A DNA stretch of 64,000 nt from Forficula auricularia (taxonomy: Eukaryota; Arthropoda; Insecta; Dermaptera; Forficulidae). Position 1 is the stretch's first letter; each line of letters opens with the position of its first letter. The stretch covers positions 12,409,294 through 12,473,293 of the forward strand of contig JALMQS010000070.1 in the NCBI GenBank assembly GCA_024734495.1, in the 5' to 3' direction. Shown here piece after piece: positions 43,175-54,264 of this stretch. Under the pieces are notes generated by a model. It did not search any database and was not told the origin of the DNA. It saw nothing but the letters and a program-made list of their open reading frames with translations. Position numbers and translations under genes: made by a program.

Positions 43175-43855
43175 TTATAACATATACAATAGGTGTTGGA
43201 CCCTCAATATGCGACCTCGACTCCGATTTGTTCGGCCTTTTTATCATTTTTGCTTTGAAACTTTTAAAAATAATAGAGATCATTTTTGTTTAAAAAATGA
43301 ATTGCAAAGTAATAAAAGAACTTTAATAAAAAAAATAGAATGAATCCTTTGAAAAAAAGTTTAAAAATCTTAATTGACAAATTTAATTTTGTCGTTTTAA
43401 TTAAATTTACTTTGAGAGATATTTTTATTTATTTATTTATTTTTTAATTAATTCTCAAAACTGGACATAAATCGAAAAAGCCATTTAGTTAATTTCAGTG
43501 ATCTATTTTATTTCTAAATAATCTACAAGATTAACAGGAACGAAATATGCGAATGGTAATAAATCAGAGTAAATCGGCCATTGAGCAGAAATATAGAGCA
43601 ATTGAAGAAGTAATCGAATAAAAACAAAAAATAAATAAAATAAAACAGTCTAGACGAGAAGCCTTTGAAACAGAGGTTGAATGGTGAATTCGGGGTGTAG
43701 GGGGGGGGGGGGGAGATTTTTCTTTTCTTCTTTTGTTATAAAAGTTTTAGCTCAAGAGGTATCCTGACTTTTAAAAGGAACTCTTGGTCTTTCTTATCTG
43801 GATCAAAGACTTCAATGGCTAAAGCGGATCATTTAAAACTATTAAATTCCTACTC
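43175..43855. other. no gene seen
   Basis: AT-rich; a G run of about 14 bases at 43699 only. Confidence 0.35.
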
Positions 43856-43861
43856 ACGTTG

Positions 43862-44090
43862 AATTTTTCTATAGAACAAATATATTAAAGCTACTTTTGC
43901 TTCGCCCACCAGGTAATTGGAGTAGGTGCCCGCATATACCACCATTTTTTAATGACGAGAAAGAATCGCACACTATAGGCCAGGATCGACCCTTTATAAA
44001 GATAAATAAATTGCTGGTCTTGTACAAGTAAAGATTGTAGGTCAAGAGAAAGACGGTGACAGGAATTGAGCACCTAAAAGTCATAGGGAT
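43862..44090 (-). pseudogene. LINE reverse-transcriptase C-terminal fragment
   Basis: The minus-strand frame reads FIPMTFRCSIPVTVFLLTYN then LYLYKTSN. It aligns with the plus-strand fragment at 45481 (FIPMTREWNSLPATVFPATY). The WNSLPxxVFxxxYNLxxFK pattern is the usual C-terminal tail of Jockey/CR1/RTE-type reverse transcriptases. Followed by a 3' UTR-like stretch (LKNGGICGHLL frame). Strongly 5' truncated. Confidence 0.6.
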
Positions 44091-44174
44091 AAACGATTTG
44101 GCAAATGAGTTGATTCAATTTATATAAAATTTCACAGAAAAGGACTGTTCCTGTTTCATACAAATGGGACTTAA

Positions 44175-44989
44175 GGAGGTTTGGGACTGTTTATCATTTT
44201 TATAAGAAAATTCTCAAATTTTTGATGCTTTAAATATTTATTACCGAAATTTGAAGTTGATCGTCTGTCTCATTAACGAGAAATAAATTATTGAAAATTG
44301 TCCTTTTAACATGGAAGTAAATGGACCGAGCTTTTTAAAAGGGATATAACTTCTATACAAATTATACCATTTTGAACAAATTTATACAGATCAATGATTC
44401 AGGAAGAGTCGATATGATGGGAGAAATGTAAATATGGAATTGGAATAATTATCGGAAAAGAGGTTTTTTTATTTAATTAGTTTTTTCCTCTTATTAAAAA
44501 CAAGGACTAAAAAGATGATCAAGGACAGTCGATGGTGGAGAAGTAATCTCCGGAGTCGAAGCTCAAATACAATGTATACATTAATTCTTGTAAAATAATT
44601 GGTTTAATATTATTTAAAAAAACAAAAAAAAAAAACAGATCAATAATTCAACTTTTATGAATCGAATGATAGATTTTTCAAAGGATTTGAAAGTCAAGTT
44701 AATTAGTTATTCAAAAATGTATAAATAAAAAGTTATTTGCAGCCAACATAATATGACAAAAGCACCAGTAACTCTATTTGTTGAAATCGTTTTTGTGTTA
44801 AATAAATGTTTTTATAATGAGAAAAATATTCAATCTCTTAAAAATGGTGCCAAATTTGAGCACGGGATTGGCTAGAATTGGTACATAAACAGCAAAAAGT
44901 TTTGGGCTTATGAAAAATGAATCCTTATTGTCTGTTCTATATAACCTTTTTTATTAACTTTTTGCTAGTATTTTCGCGAAACAACTTCC
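44175..44989. mobile_element. TTAA-flanked element, TTAAGGWRGTT family, copy 1
   Basis: TTAA at 44171-44174 and 44990-44993, ends GGAGGTTTGGG and, complemented, GGAAGTTGTTTCGCGAA. Its right 130 bases (GCACGGGATTGGCTA, TTTTTGCTAGTATT) match, inverted, the left part of the 55523 element. It carries the dispersed repeat at 44440. Confidence 0.5.
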
Positions 44990-44994
44990 TTAAA

Positions 44995-45475
44995 TACAAA
45001 TATTTAAAAAACTGATATGTGTTTAAATAGATAAATAAATAAATAAAATAATTATAACAACTTAAAAATATATTCTTGATACATTTTTTTAAAAATATTT
45101 TTTGAAAATACATATAATGAAAATCGTATAATAAAATAAATGAGCATCTTAAAATAAATTATAAAGAAAAATAGGGGCTAAATTTGTCATTGGAATGATG
45201 CGAGAGGATGGCAGATGTTTTTGTTTTGAAATCCTTTGCAAAAGTATCCTTCGTCCCTGTTTTCGGGATAATTTAAGAGTAAATAGAAGTAATTACTTTT
45301 CTGGTCTAATAAATCACTTCAGAGAGATTATGAGTAAATTGTGGAAAAACACGGCATATTTGTACTAGCGTTAAACTGAATTAAATGAAAATGTTATGTA
45401 TAAGTTTATTTTGCCGATGCTAGGAGAATATTTGCGAGAAACACGTGGTTTTCGAACCCCTTCCACGATAAAAAT
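44995..45475. other. AT-rich stretch, no gene
   Basis: Nothing supported. Confidence 0.35.
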
Positions 45476-45480
45476 CGAAC

Positions 45481-45665
45481 CAGCGCTTTCGCCAATCCTT
45501 TTATCCCTATGACCAGAGAGTGGAACTCACTTCCAGCTACCGTCTTCCCCGCGACTTATAACCTTCAGCTGTTTAAGACCCGCACCCACAGATACCTTCG
45601 ACTCCTACCCAGCCCAGAAAATCCCCTCTTCTTCTTTTCACGATGGAGGGGCCCATCCAGGCTTT
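45481..45665 (+). pseudogene. LINE reverse-transcriptase C-terminal fragment
   Basis: The frame FIPMTREWNSLPATVFPATY continues NLQLFKTRTHRYLRLLPSP. WNSLP, VFP, YNLQLFK and the basic HRYLRLLP are typical of the last 40 residues of Jockey/CR1/RTE-type LINE proteins. GC content is above background. Only this end survives. It matches the minus-strand fragment at 43862-44090. Confidence 0.65.
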
Positions 45666-45843
45666 TAGGGGATTGCACTTTGGTGGTTCAATTTCATTAC
45701 AAAAAAATAAGGTTTCTTTGGAAAATAATGAGAGTGCCTTTAATGGGTAGTGAATCAGCTCTTCTGGCATGCTATAAAAAGTAGCCATAATAACTCGGAT
45801 TTAGCATAAGAGAATGTTATTCTTCACATCGATACAAAATTAA

Positions 45844-46340
45844 GGAGGTTCTTTCGCGACAATCCACACAAAAAGTTTTACCCTCGTAACCACTCTATAA
45901 ATATGAACGGAACTAAAATTTTAGGTTATGTTTTTTTAACGTCACTGTCCACTCACACTACGAAATCTCTATATGGATACACACATACTAGCCGGACCGT
46001 TTCCAAGCCATTGTGCTTATATCCCCTCCACTAAAAATAATCGCCCAAATATGTTTTTTTTTGTTTTTTATCAAAACTAAGTGGTAAATAATTTCAATTT
46101 TTTTTTATGTTACTCCGAATATATTATTCTAACAAATATTAGTTTTTCATCAAGATGGTGAAAGTCCTTCAATGAAAAAAATAAAATAATGATCATATCC
46201 CCACCCTTTCCCTATCTACCCTATGTTAAAAATGTCATTTTTAATTGCAATTATTTCATGTTTGGTGTGGTGAATCGTCTTCAAATTTTAACAGTATGTG
46301 TATTATGTTTTTAATGACTTAAATTTGGGAAAGAACTACC
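45844..46340. mobile_element. TTAA-flanked element, copy 2
   Basis: TTAA at 45840-45843 and 46341-46344, ends GGAGGTTCTTTCGCGACAAT and, complemented, GGTAGTTCTTTCCC. Same family as 44175 and 55523. Confidence 0.6.
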
Positions 46341-46467
46341 TTAAATATAGGGAATACATTTTAATAAGGCAACTTTTTTAAAGATACAAAACACACATGC
46401 TTCTAAAAATCAGCCTTTGAAAAATGATACCTTAAACTTATATTTATTAGTTATATCCATCGATTAA

Positions 46468-46806
46468 ATTATTAAAGTTGTTATAGGGAACGAAGGACTA
46501 TATTTTATGCAGATAATTTATATTTTATTGCCAACGTTTCATCAATTTTGTTGACTTCTTCAGGGCTCAAATAGCTATCTTCCCTGCATATTTGTCATTT
46601 TTATAATTATTCTTTCTTAGTAAACATAACAAGGCAAATCATTAACATCAACATTGTTACTAAGAAAGAATAATTATAAAATATGAAGGGAAGATAGCTA
46701 TTTGAGCCCTGAAGAAGTCAACAAAGTAGATGAGACGTTTGCAATAAAATATAAATTATTTGCATAAAATATAGTCCTTATTTCCCGATAACAACTTTAA
46801 TAACTT
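46468..46806. mobile_element. snap-back element with one intact and one broken ribozyme-like core
   Basis: Arms 46468-46615 and 46662-46806 are inverted. The minus core (46530-46566) has CTGAAGA, A, GTCAA/TTGAT helix II, GAAAC, GTT and a GCC/GGC stem I, then CAATAAAATA. The plus core (46704-46742) has GAGAC in place of GAAAC, so it should be inactive. TTTGAGCCCTGAAGAAGTCA is common to both. Confidence 0.65.
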
Positions 46807-46819
46807 AAACCTATAGTTA

Positions 46820-46935
46820 AATGAAATATTTGGATAAACTACTTGAAAAAATAAAAATTACTGGAATGAGGCAATTGAATTTCATTCATCCTCCTTTAAA
46901 AATTAACATATCCATAGGCACCAAGCCTTTTAAAT
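46820..46935 (+). repeat. diverged arm fragment of the 30434 element family
   Basis: ATTACTGGAATGAGGCAATT and GGCACCAAGCC correspond in order to ATTACTGGAAAGAAGCAATT and CACACCAAGC at 30778-30855. It sits directly beside another snap-back element. Confidence 0.45.
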
Positions 46936-47036
46936 TTCTTATTAAATTTATTTTTATTTATTTAAAAAATAAATAATATTACAATCCATTTTTATGTCAA
47001 ACCTAAAATTTACCATAAAGTTGCGGCTTGCTATGA

Positions 47037-47160
47037 ACGATCGTACTTGCCTACTAACTGAACTGCGCATATTCGCCTGGCGATGCAACCTGCACGACAA
47101 AGTGTTAGATTCGAATGCATATCTTATTAACTCCTAGGCGGCGCTGAGATTAAGAATCTC
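47037..47160 (+). repeat. dispersed repeat, second copy at 63100-63185
   Basis: ATTCGCCTGGCGATGCAACC and TCTTATTAACTCCTAGGCGG are shared. At 63 kb the repeat lies just outside a hAT target duplication. Class unknown. Confidence 0.55.
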
Positions 47161-47375
47161 TTCTAAGGGAATTCAAACGCTTAACACCAATCGAGGTACT
47201 ATCTTTTACTTATTTATTCATTTTCATATTGAAATTAGATAGGACCATAAGAAAATTGCCACTAAATGGTAATCGTCGTTCAGTATGAATGAGCCTCATG
47301 GGTCCATCAACAATGAAATAAGCATGCATAGTTAATCTGTTTATTTGATTTTATTTAAAAATAAGTACCTGACGG

Positions 47376-47552
47376 GAGGAGGGTTGGATTAGGCTAGGGG
47401 TAGCGTGCTCAGCCTGCTAACCAAGTGGTCCCGGGTTCGAATCCGACTCGAGGCACCCTGCTAAAATCTGACCCCGGGGTAGAGATAAATTAAAAATATA
47501 ATAAGTAGTATCGTAAATTGGCTTATGGCTAGAAAGGCCGAAAAGCCAAAAA
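47376..47552 (+). mobile_element. tRNA-derived SINE, family 1, copy 2
   Basis: Intact box B GGGTTCGAATCC and box A-like GGGGTAGCGTGCTCAGCC. The tail TTGGCTTATGGCTAGAAAGG precedes the A run. Flanked by exact AAGTACCTGACGG at 47363-47375 and 47553-47565 (13 bp). The best-preserved copy here. Confidence 0.85.
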
Positions 47553-47569
47553 AAGTACCTGACGGACCT

Positions 47570-49305
47570 CAGCAATTTTTTGCAGTAGTTAAAAGCGATA
47601 TAGGGTAAATGATGTAGTGATTGGACCCCATTCAGTGAATGACCCCTACTGTTCTAAACGACTATAATAAGAAATATAAACGTCAAAAAGGTGTAGAGAC
47701 AAGTTTTAAATTACGGGGCATCTATGTTAGTTGTGGTGGCAAGCCCCCAGAAGACTAAAAATTATTAATTTTAAATACAAGTTTTTTGAATCGATTGATG
47801 GAACATTCAACCAAGTTCATTGCACTAAATTATAATTTATTATACTAGGACTTTCATTATTAAGTCATAAGAACAGTTAAATTTTCAAAAAAATTCTCTG
47901 GGCAAAGCCAGAAATCTGAAGAATACTGTTTTAAGATGCTAGTTAATAAGAATATGCCCTTGGCAGGGTGGGCCAATAATTGTAAAAAGACTGGGCCAAT
48001 GACTGTAGTAGTGGGGCCAATTTCTAGATTTTGGAGAATTTTTTTAAACTTTGGGTCCTTTTTAAAAATGGTCCAGAATCTTACATTTTTTTATTTTGAG
48101 TCAAAAGAACTGTACTTTTAGCATTCATATAGAAATTTTTAAGTTGACTGTCTTTGGGGGCTTTCAGTAATTGAGTAAAAACAAGGTAAATTTGCTTAGG
48201 TGGGTCAATAGCTATGGACTTTACCATATATTAATATTATTTATTTATTTACAATTCAATTACAATTTCAATATTTTTGTTTTTGTTACAAATTTTGTTG
48301 TACATTGCAAATAAGCAAATCCCATAACGGATAATACTTATTTGACCAAAAATCGGACTTACTTTAATTAAGAAAAAAACAATCAAATTTACACAAAGAT
48401 GAGACCCTAAGAGATTGAATTGTACACCCCAAAAGGCCCTACCCGTAATTTTAATCGAAATCGTACGAGCCGAAACCAATTCTATATATACAAGAATTGC
48501 TCATATAATATAATAAATATAAATGTTCGGCTTATTTATATGCTAAGGACACACAGACGAAACGACAGAAAAAAATATGATTGTAAATAATTTTCTCTAC
48601 TTTCAAACATAATTTCTAAAAACAATAATAAAAAAATAAAAATAAAAAAAAAAATAAATAAAATAAAAAAAATAATAATAAAATTTTTCAAGGGAATTCA
48701 ATACTTTGGCCCAGAAGCCCAATTTTACATCTCTAAAAAAAAAACTACAATATTTTTATGTTGTCATTTAGCTTCGGTACTTTCAAAAAAACTCAGCCCT
48801 GTCATACCATTGTTCGTAGAACCGTGTCTAAGTAAAAGAATTTTCATTTCTAAAAGGATTTATTTATTCGCTAATATAATACACACCTACCTTTCTATTC
48901 TCATATATCACTGCCAAAAAGAAAAGCTTCCGTCGGGAATCCACTGATGTTTCTTCTTCTTCTTGAAAATATAAAAAAAATAAAACTTTTTTGAAATTCT
49001 CATCGGAAGAGACAAAACTTTTCTTCCTCTTTAAAAGCCTACTAATATTCTCTCTATTATTATATTAAAGGGAAATTGATAATGGAAAAACTTGAATGGA
49101 AATTTTTTTCCAGCGTAAACAACTTCACCACTTTATCGGCTTAATGAGATAAAAAAATAAACTCGAGGGCATTCAGTTCAAAATGATCAGTGCCTATAAT
49201 ACTAAGGGGTTATTAGATAGAAAGAGGACAGAAACGGTGTTTAATTGTAAAGTACGTGTATATGAAAAGAGTAAAGTAGTGGCAGCATCAAAATAAAACT
49301 AATGT
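47570..49305. other. AT-rich stretch, no gene
   Basis: Mostly low-complexity A/T with AAT microsatellite at 48620-48680. Short frames (for example 47936-48121) have no splice or homology support. Confidence 0.4.
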
Positions 49306-49323
49306 CCACTGATTAGATTAGTT

Positions 49324-49504
49324 TTTTTTCTTTTTTGCTTTTCGGCCTTTCTAGCCATAAGCCAATTTAGGATACTACTTTATTTTTCTTAAAATTTGTC
49401 TCTAGCCCAGGGTCAGATTTTAGCCGGATGCCTTGAGTCGGATTCGAACCCGGGTCCACTTGGTTAGCAGGCTGACACGCTACCCCTAGCCTAACCTGAC
49501 CCCC
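49324..49504 (-). mobile_element. tRNA-derived SINE, family 1, copy 3
   Basis: Reverse orientation; box B GGGTTCGAATCC, tail CTTATGGCTAGAAAGGCCG then A-rich. Exact 13-bp duplication GATTAGATTAGTT at 49311-49323 and 49505-49517. Confidence 0.85.
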
Positions 49505-49522
49505 GATTAGATTAGTTATACT

Positions 49523-49746
49523 CGAAGGGTGATCCGCGATTGGAAGTAGGTGTACACCTCTTTGGAAGTATTTTGGAAGTACTTGGAAATATTTGAAAGT
49601 GCTTGGGAATATTTGGAAGTACTTGGAAATATTTGGAAGTACTTGCAAATATTTGGAAATACTTTTGAAATATTTGGAAGTACTTGCAAATATTTGGAAA
49701 TACAAGTGGAAGTAGGTATACAGCACAGGTCGCGGTTGACCCCTCG
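49523..49746. mobile_element. hAT-like minisatellite MITE, copy 2
   Basis: Ends CGAAGGGTGATCCGCGA and, complemented, CGAGGGGTCAACCGCGA. Duplication GTTATACT/GTTATACA at 49515-49522 and 49747-49754. The same 20-bp minisatellite as the 29925 copy, but about three more repeats (224 against 164 bp). Confidence 0.8.
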
Positions 49747-49947
49747 GTTATACATATATGGGATGATGATTCAGTACACCTAGAACTGCTACTTTATTCC
49801 GATATGTCTTTGTTACAATGATTGACTGTTCTAAATTTCTGTGTTTGCAGGTATAAATTAAACTTTTAAAAACAATCTCGAGAGCATTTTTTATATAAAA
49901 ATTTGAAAAAATAAACAAGTTGTAGGTATATAGGTACAAAGTGTATC

Positions 49948-50276
49948 TACAGGGTGGGCCATAAAGATATACCACATTTTGAAGAGGTATAAAAAATGAA
50001 AAAATTTATCTAGAAAAAAACTGAATATTTTTTTGAAAAGAATATAAAATACATTTTTTTTAATGTCTCAGACGAAAAAAGGGGGGGGGGGTCAAAAATG
50101 AAAATTCTAGCCTTTTCGACCAAACTATGTATACAAAATTTTGTTGAGTTTGGTCAAAAAGGTCTAAAATTTGGATTTTTGACCCCCCCCCTCCTATTTC
50201 CGAGTAGTTAGTTTTTGCATTTCTAGCCTTTTTGGGGCCCACAGAATATGTATACAAAATTTGGTTGAGTTTGGCT
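49948..50276 (+). mobile_element. TACAGGGTGG-family element, copy 3
   Basis: Starts TACAGGGTGGGCCATAAAGA, then TACCACATTTTGAAGAGG, then satellite units in both orientations with a G run at 50083 and C run at 50185. The right end is not resolved. Confidence 0.6.
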
Positions 50277-50684
50277 GGTAGTCAGTAGAATTGTTCAAAC
50301 CTTCCTTCATGTACAGAAAGACAAGGTAAACACATAAAATAAAAAAATTTCGGGAAATTTATTGATTCCTAGAATAAAAATTCGCATCATATCTACATAA
50401 TCTATACTTATATATAAGCCCAACGTAGAGTATGTAAGACACTAGGTGGAGTTAGCAACGATTAGACATATGGGTCTAAATTCAAAACTTTTATTTTTTT
50501 TATATATTTTCATAGATAAATTTTAAATAAAATATAATTAAAATAAAATTAATTAAAAATAATAAATTTTAAATTGATATCTATTATTTTTCCTTAAAAA
50601 AACTAAAATTTAAAATATATATTTTATGAGCGTGAAGCTAGCCACACAATGCCGCATTGTGATAGTTAACTTTTAATTTAAATA

Positions 50685-51050
50685 TCTACTCTTATTAAAC
50701 GAGCAAAAATTGTTTGTTTATATATATAAATGGTATTTATTTGTATAAGTATTTATTTTTTTCTATATTTTTTCTATTTTGAAAACGGCTCGAACGGGTT
50801 ATGAGGTCTTTGGGTTGACAATTCGATCTGTCACGGTTCGGCTAAATTATTTATGATGGGTTTTTTGTTAATTGAAATAATTATTCAAACGAGCAAGAAT
50901 TGTATATATACGGTATTTATTTATATACTTATATATATATTTGAATTTTTTTAATTTGGAAACGGCTCTTTTTCATTTTTTCAAAATTTAACCAGTGGTC
51001 GCGACCCTTTGCCCAGAAAAAGACCCGCCGAAGGCGGCTTCGCAGCTGGT
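50685..51050 (+). mobile_element. Helitron-like element (CTGG end)
   Basis: Starts TCTACTCTTATTAAACGAGC after A and ends GCCGAAGGCGGC hairpin, then TTCGCAGCTGG before T. The start motif is shared with 33849 and the end with 32403. An internal duplication of the AAACGAGCAARAATTGT block is present (50698, 50889). Confidence 0.7.
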
Positions 51051-51059
51051 ATATTAATA

Positions 51060-51620
51060 ATTCAATATATTATATTTAATTAAAAGTATAAAATTATTAC
51101 AAATATATACTGTTGATAAATACTGAGCAAAAAAATTTATTTCTCTAATTTAATTATTATATAAATTATCATAATCAATAATTTATTCAATTAAATTTTT
51201 TGTATTGTAAGTTTATTATTCAAAAAATATTTGAAATGGATTAGATACAAAAGTGGTTCAGAAGCCAGTTTTTGAAGGGTAACTTTCTTTATTAGAACAC
51301 GCTATATTTGCCATATATTTGATTAAATTATTAAAAGAAATAGATGTTATTAGATCAAAGCTTAGGCTATAAGTTAGGCTTAACATAATCCATTTGCTTA
51401 TGCAAATGGAAAAAAATTGTCCTCGTTGGAGAATATTTAAATTGAAATTTGAATATTCGACACACACAGATACACACACACATATGCCAAGAAATATGAT
51501 TTCTTCTGCCGATTTCCCTTATTTCATCTTTGTATATAAAACATGCCCATAATCTTGGAGAGTCTTTTCGGTTGAAATCAACGTCAAATGCTAATTTAAA
51601 ATTTTCTAATTTCATAATAA
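51060..51620. other. AT-rich stretch, no gene
   Basis: Contains a CA microsatellite near 51460-51482. Nothing else supported. Confidence 0.35.
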
Positions 51621-51728
51621 TTATATACAGGAATTATTTAACGGATTATAGTGGTGTTTCACAAAGAGGAAATAAAATTAAAAAAATTAAAAAATCTTTT
51701 AAATTATTTTGGAGATTTTTTTATTTAT

Positions 51729-51767
51729 CTCTATACATATTTCGGGCTATGAACCCTTCATCAGGAG
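51729..51767 (-). ncRNA. hammerhead-like ribozyme core h1
   Basis: Minus strand: CTC/GAG stem I, CTGATGA, one A, GGGT/GCCC helix II with TCATA loop, GAA, ATATGTAT (two pairs and a four-base loop) as stem III, A at the cleavage site. The core is fully canonical apart from the extra A after CTGATGA. Confidence 0.5.
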
Positions 51768-52132
51768 GTTTAACAGAAAACTGAATATAACATTTTTAAC
51801 ATAGTATTGATGTTATTGTAGTACAGGGCGAGTGGAGGGGGTGAGCCAATGGGCGTTGAAAGAGTTTATATAGTCTAAAACCCTTAAACAAATTCCTTTA
51901 ATAGGTATTCCCAGAATTCTATACAAATAAATTTCGAACAAAGACATCCTATTTGAAATGTACCTGACTCTGACCAGACAATTTGTTCAATACCCATTTT
52001 CTCCCTTCCACATACCTTTAAATCTAACCACTCAATTCTTTCAACGCCCATTGGCTCACCCCCTCCACTCGCCCTGTACTACAATAACATCAATACTATG
52101 TAAAAAATTTTATATTCAGTTTTCTGTTAAAC

Positions 52133-52171
52133 CTCCTGATGAAGGGTTCATAGCCCGAAATATGTATAGAG
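52133..52171 (+). ncRNA. hammerhead-like ribozyme core h2
   Basis: Identical core in the opposite arm of the same element. Confidence 0.5.
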
Positions 52172-52338
52172 ATAAATAAAAAAAATCTCCAAAATAATTT
52201 AAAATTTTTTAATTTTTTAATTTTATTTCCTTTTGTGAAACACCACTATAACCCGTTAAATAATTCCTGTGTTTAATATGTTTCACTATAAACCAACACC
52301 GCTTTCCCTAAACTTTATTAATAATTATATATCAGTTA

Positions 52339-53086
52339 CTAGCTCAGAGGCCCGCCTTTGGCGGGCCTTGCTAGCCAGGAGGCTTTGCCCCCTGGACCCC
52401 CACGTGGCTGCTTTATTGATGTTTTATTAGTTACAGAGAATAAATATAATTGTTTTATTATAAAGTCTTAAATAGATATAATTTAAGATTCTATTAAACT
52501 GCAATATACACTCATAACAAATAAGATGAAACAAATATTTAAAATGTATTAAAAATCCACTTGTTATCATTAAGAGGAAAATAAAAAAAGTTCTATTATA
52601 TGTAGGTATTATTATTGATAAGAAGACTTGAAAATTCATTCATCCATAATTATCATATTGTATTTAACAGTTTGGAAAAAATAAATATTTAGAATTTGAG
52701 AAAATAAAATAAAATAAAATAATCTATACAATAAGAATGTACTTACTTTTGTAAAAATAAAAGAATTAAATTCTTCTTCAACGATAATGTGGTTACGAAC
52801 TATTAAGAATGAATGACACTCAAAAATCTTACAAACAGGGCCGCCAACACTTGTTTAGTTTTCTAGTTTAGTTCTTTTATTGTTTGGCAAGCTATGTTGG
52901 GTAACCTGAATTTTTTTAGTTTTTCCTGAATTTTCAAATTTTCCGGGCAACTTTTCTAATTTTTTTTTACGTATTAACCTGAATTGGACTATTACAAACA
53001 TTTTAAAAAAAATTTAGGCAAATCGGTCCAGGCATTTGAGAGATCTGCGCTTACGAAGAAACAGAAATTCATTTTGATTATATAGA
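52339..53086 (-). mobile_element. Helitron-like element, copy 2
   Basis: Minus strand: TCTATATAATCAAAATG start after A, GGCCCGCCAAAGGCGGGCC perfect hairpin, then TCTGAGCTAG before T. Shorter sister of the 42057 element; long shared blocks include TTGATGTTTTATTAGT and AGATCTGCGCTTACG. It ends 625 bases before the protein-gene exons. Confidence 0.8.
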
Positions 53087-53309
53087 TTTATTGAAATATC
53101 TTTAGTAAATTTGTTATGGTTAGTTTTATAACTTATGGTAATAGATTTAAAATTATAGTATTTTTATTCATTGAATTTTATGTGAAGATTACATGAATAT
53201 AACATTAAATGTTTCAAATTAAAATTCAAATATCCTATTAATTATTATAGATTTATATTTTAAATATATTGATCATTACTTGTTCAATTTAATAATGATT
53301 TAATTGAAA

Positions 53310-53545
53310 ACTTTTTGTTTTGCCGAGAGTAGCAGAGTTTTTGATTCAGAAAGAGAAACAAAGAGGCTGTCCTCTGCTTGATGCAAATAAACATACACAT
53401 ATATATCGAAATTATACATCTGTTTATATATTTTTTATTTGTTAGAGACTATAGTTTTAAGACTTGGTCTTCATCATCAGTATTTTTTAATTATAAATAT
53501 TATTTTTCATGGGGTCAATACCATATGAATATTGAAAATGTTTGA
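53310..53545 (-). mobile_element. solo unit of the 59829 retroelement family, core mutated
   Basis: GCCGAGAGTAGCAGAGTTTT, CCTCTGCTTGATGCAAATAA and the core at 53445-53482 match one arm of 59829-60137. The core has AAAAC instead of GAAAC and should be inactive. The minus-strand sequence beyond it (ATTGACCCCATGAAAAA) is also shared, with 59925. Confidence 0.6.
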
Positions 53546-53713
53546 TCTTTACTTTAGCTGGGAGCCAGTTAAAATTAAAATCAACTTCAGGTTCACATTT
53601 ATATTTAACCATATGTATCCCTTTTTGTAATAAAGAACAGACGGACAATGGAAAGGGGGGTTGGTTTTTCATTTTTTTCCTTATCTTTCATCTAAAATTG
53701 TTTGTTTTGACAG

Positions 53714-54262
53714 TAAACATTCTAAGTAAATTGCTATTTGATAATTCAATTTTGCTGTTCAAACAAAGGTCTGAATTTTTATTGAATGATTTCAAAGAAA
53801 GGATATGGAAAGCTGAGCAATGGATGATGTTGATGGGTGAGTTTAGATTAGTGTAAATCTGTAAGTAAAACTCGATTTCGTGTCTCCTCGGATCGTGTTA
53901 GGATGTTTCTTTTTTCATTTAGGTAACCAACCCGTCCATCATCCATTCTTACCCGACCACCGTGGGACATCGCTTTTTGATTATCCAAATGATAATCAAG
54001 AAGTATTCAAAAAGGTTTTCAGTGTTCAGAAATTAGGAATCAATAGAATAGAAAGGTGTGTGGTTGGTCTGACGATGTTTAGTAATGTATATGTCCAATA
54101 GGTATAGAGAAAGTATTATCTACTCTAATACATACTAGCGAAGGGATTTCTTCTTTTCTTTCTTCCTTTCTTTCTTTTTGGTTTGAAATGTTTCTGTGTT
54201 TTATTTTCAGGTACAACAGACATATACATTTATTAAACATTAGTATAAATTATTATTATTAG
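53714..54262 (+). CDS. last three exons of an unrecognised protein gene
   Basis: Exon 53714-53836 (acceptor TTTGTTTTGACAG, donor GTGAGT), exon 53923-54055 (acceptor CTTTTTTCATTTAG, donor GTGTGT) and exon 54211-54262 (acceptor TTTTATTTTCAG) join in one continuous frame across both introns (86 and 155 nt, phases 1 and 2), ending at TAG 54260-54262. The protein tail of about 100 residues includes FLLNDFKERIWKAEQWMM, NQPVHHPFLPDHRGTSLFDY, then a C-terminal GINRIERYNRHIHLL. It is charged and soluble-looking with no signal or membrane segment. Frame-consistent splicing and unbiased amino acids argue for a real gene. Upstream exons must lie further 5', beyond a solo ret<br>roelement and a Helitron in the intron. 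I do not recognise the family. No clear AATAAA follows within 100 bases. Confidence 0.6.
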
Positions 54263-54264
54263 GC

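Larger units (their letters stand above)
51630..52270. mobile_element. snap-back element with two hammerhead-like cores
   Basis: Arms about 51630-51867 and 52041-52270 are inverted (GGAATTATTTAACGG, GGGCGAGTGGAGGGGGTGAG); the centre is 170 bases. Cores at 51729-51767 (minus) and 52133-52171 (plus) are identical and face outward, each followed by GATAAATAAAAA. Confidence 0.7.

Noticed and set aside
24700..49500. Box A/box B sequences considered as functional tRNA genes
   Set aside because: No complete cloverleaf; conserved non-tRNA tails, A-rich ends and 12-13 bp duplications show they are SINEs.
53487..53672. Minus-strand frame antisense to the protein-gene upstream region
   Set aside because: Part lies in the solo retroelement; the rest has no repeat or homology support. 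It may be a retroelement ORF end, but evidence is too thin.
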